From Schistosoma mansoni (Eukaryota > Platyhelminthes > Trematoda > Strigeidida > Schistosomatidae), in the NCBI RefSeq assembly GCF_000237925.1, contig NC_031497.1:4457295-4521294 (forward strand): a DNA stretch of 64,000 nucleotides. Reading direction: 5' to 3'. The translations under genes were made by a program, and so were the position numbers. This document shows positions 61,990-64,000 of this stretch, in pieces. The notes beneath the pieces are model-generated. The model saw nothing but the letters and a program-made list of their open reading frames with translations. It was not told where the DNA came from and did no database searches. Positions within the stretch are counted from its first letter, which is position 1. Each line of letters starts with the position of its first letter.

Positions 61990-63270
61990 TCATCAGACAA
62001 CATTTATACCTGACTGATTGACTTACATAAAAAGACTATGATTTTGTATTACTCAACCTCTTTATTCTGAAATAGTCATTCATCATTACTGATATTACTT
62101 ATTCATGTCTGTTGTTTCTGCTTATTCCTTCATGAAAATACTGATGTACTGGTGGATATATGTTTTACATTGTTAGTAGGGTTAGTAGTAAACCTTTTTA
62201 AATTGACTGGCGATAAGGTTGTTATTTTATATAATATCAGTCATCTGATTCACTCATAACTCTCTTTCTGTGTCAAAAGTTCATACTGACAAAGCTAAAC
62301 AAATAAACTTGTCATTCAGAGGTTGAGAAATATTGATTGATCAACTGATTAGTGATCAATGTCCTATTTGTTTACTTTATTATGGTAGTTAAATTCTATT
62401 GACCAGTTTTGCAAAATGGTCACTAGTTTAGGTGACTCAACATTGCATAATTTCTAACCAGAGTCACTCAGCTTTACAGTCTGAGACGTCACCAGTATGC
62501 TATTAGATCCACGACTGCCTTTCTATAAGACTGAAATATTTGCTTTTATTGGTCACGGAGTAGTATCTAACATCAGGTTAATGAAGGATATCAGAATCAG
62601 CCTTTAGAATTTCTAATAAGTTGTTCGTCATCTTGATTTCAGTTTCTTTTTCCATATTTTCGCTGAGTCTTTCTGTTTAGCGTGTTGCTTTTTAAGGTTT
62701 TATATGAAATATGGTTCCCTGCGCATTTTTCCCCGTTACAATCTGTTGGCTTAAACTTTTCTACATCTATACATGATGTAATTAGAATGAGAAATTATTA
62801 TTGTTATAGTTTGTGAAACTGCTACTAGCCACACATGATAAACGTTTCCTTTTTTGTTGTTGCAGGACGTTCTATATCAGAATTTTAAGCCGACAGAATA
62901 TATCATCTGACATTTTTAAACGTTCGTGAATGTAGTAAAAAAATTATATAGGTTCTAATAATCTTTGGAAATTAAGGTGAACAATCTGTTGGGTTTTAAC
63001 GAATATTGGAAAGTTGTGACGAGATTCGGAAGGCATAAGGAGATTAGGATGATAGTTCAGTATTCACAAATTAAAAACGAATACTTTATTTCAATAGAAT
63101 TAATGTCAAGTTTTATGCTTTTAAATAAATCGCATATATATTTTGTATGATAGCATTATAACCAATAACCTTGTGTACGTAATTCAATTTTTGGATTCTT
63201 TTGTAATGCGACAAAATGAAGGTTGGCTTATAACCAGAATTATAGCTTACAAGAATAAATTTATGAGTAA
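61990..63270. other. No gene recognised
   Basis: Upstream (transcript sense) of the Q-rich exon. I searched for a minus-strand exon with GTAAGT donor and AG acceptor and found none convincing. Confidence 0.4.
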
Positions 63271-63280
63271 TGCTTTTTAG

Positions 63281-63571
63281 GGATGTTTTCCTTTTTTTCT
63301 CTGTATCATTTGCATAATATTTTGATGGCTGTTGTCAAGATTTCCAAGTGTTCTGATGGGAGTGTCCATTGTAGCTTCATCTTTTGGTCCTCTATGACAT
63401 GCTGGTATATGTGGATCCTGTAATGTACATCCGTTATCACTATGTGTACCATTTTTTCTTCCACTTTGCTCAGCTGTTCTCCATCCCACTCACATCAGAA
63501 CACTTGGATATCTTGACAACAGCCATCGAAATATCATGGAAACGATACAGAGAAAAGAAGAAAAAACATCC
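63281..63571. mobile_element. Fold-back (MITE-like) element with ~80 bp terminal inverted repeats
   Basis: The left arm starts GGATGTTTTCC and contains GATGGCTGTTGTCAAGATTT and CCAAGTGTTCTGATG. The right arm (63485-63571) is its reverse complement with about one mismatch in eight. A 120 bp unique centre separates them. No transposase. Flanks TTTTTAG / CTTAAAA do not give an unambiguous target duplication. Confidence 0.7.
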
Positions 63572-63574
63572 TTA

Positions 63575-64000
63575 AAACGAAAATAATCAAAATCTCAAAA
63601 GCAACCATAGAAAAACTCCAATCAACTGTCCATTATTAGTAATGCTTAAGTTTGACAATAAAATTAATGAATCTGTGTTATAATGCGTGCTTTAAAGATA
63701 AAATCACGAAGGATTTATGTTTCTTAATATGGTCTATTTACAATCTCAATAATTTACGTGCTTTTCCAGGAATTCAAATATATTTGACTTTACACTTCAG
63801 TCAGAAATGTTTATCTTTGAACATTTCATCCTTCAAATACAGTATACTTTAGCAGAGTGTTTTCATTCTTATTTGCTAAAATCCTGCCACTGCTGATGTA
63901 TAAAACAGTACTTTGAATATTCCCACTGTAAATATAAATTGCTGACTATTATTTCTTTAAATCGTAAGTTATGTTCACCTTTTGGTCTGTCCACTTAGTT
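63575..64000. other. No feature recognised at the right edge
   Basis: AT-rich sequence with short frames only. Confidence 0.4.

Noticed and set aside
63277-63489. Hydrophilic 70-codon minus-strand frame
   Set aside because: Lies across one arm and the centre of the fold-back element; chance frame.

Overview
The window looks like a euchromatic piece of a blood-fluke (Schistosoma-type trematode) genome. The evidence is: AT-rich eukaryotic DNA with no prokaryotic gene organisation; genes that mix very short introns (31-37 bp) with multi-kilobase introns; and the repeats one expects there, namely RTE/CR1-like non-LTR fragments, a Penelope-like GIY-YIG fragment, an Smα-like repeat, and tRNA-derived SINE-like repeats carrying hammerhead ribozyme cores. 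Positions 22541-22740 are an assembly gap (N). The species is inferred from family content, not proven.

Genes. (1) RPS15A, + strand, 4569-4998, is a complete 130-residue ribosomal protein in two exons split by a 37 bp intron. (2) A BRPF-family gene (peregrin/BRD1-like scaffold of MYST acetyltransferase complexes), - strand, fills 35953 down to 8914. I reconstruct 13 coding exons that join in frame to about 1446 residues: C2H2 finger, PHD1 - zinc knuckle - PHD2, basic linker, bromodomain, a long low-complexity and acidic region, and a PWWP domain. (3) A mitochondrial-anchor KH-Tudor gene resembling AKAP1, + strand, 43778-47713, has five exons and 686 residues. (4) The last two visible coding exons of a Q/N/S-rich protein of unknown identity lie on the - strand (61228-60380 and 56290-55631). 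Its 5' part must lie upstream, to the right.

Layout. 1-3.1 kb: degraded retroelements, ending with the C-terminal part of a Penelope-like element. 4.5-5 kb: RPS15A. 6.6-7.2 kb: non-LTR tail. 8.9-36 kb: the BRPF gene, whose introns house most of the repeats (non-LTR tails, an RTE reverse transcriptase fragment at 27-28.4 kb, an endonuclease/RT fragment at 29.6-31.2 kb, several copies of a ~0.5 kb (AAAT)n-tailed repeat called R1 here, and hammerhead SINEs). 36.4-37.8 kb: tail-to-tail non-LTR fragments. 37.8-43.7 kb: no gene recognised. 43.8-47.7 kb: AKAP1-like gene. 48-55 kb: repeats, including an LTR-like unit and an R1 copy. 55.6-61.2 kb: the Q-rich gene, with an inverted pair of hammerhead SINEs, LTR-like units and an Smα-like palindrome in its intron. 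61.5-64 kb: degraded non-LTR tail and a fold-back element.

The genes are functionally independent (translation, chromatin acetylation, mitochondrial RNA/kinase anchoring); nothing suggests an operon. I found no clearly undescribed biological system. The observations most worth following are the hammerhead-bearing SINE family in inverted pairs, the Smα-like palindrome whose ribozyme core is in the opposite orientation to its body, the R1 repeat, the fold-back element near 63.4 kb, and a splice acceptor that abuts the BRPF start codon exactly.
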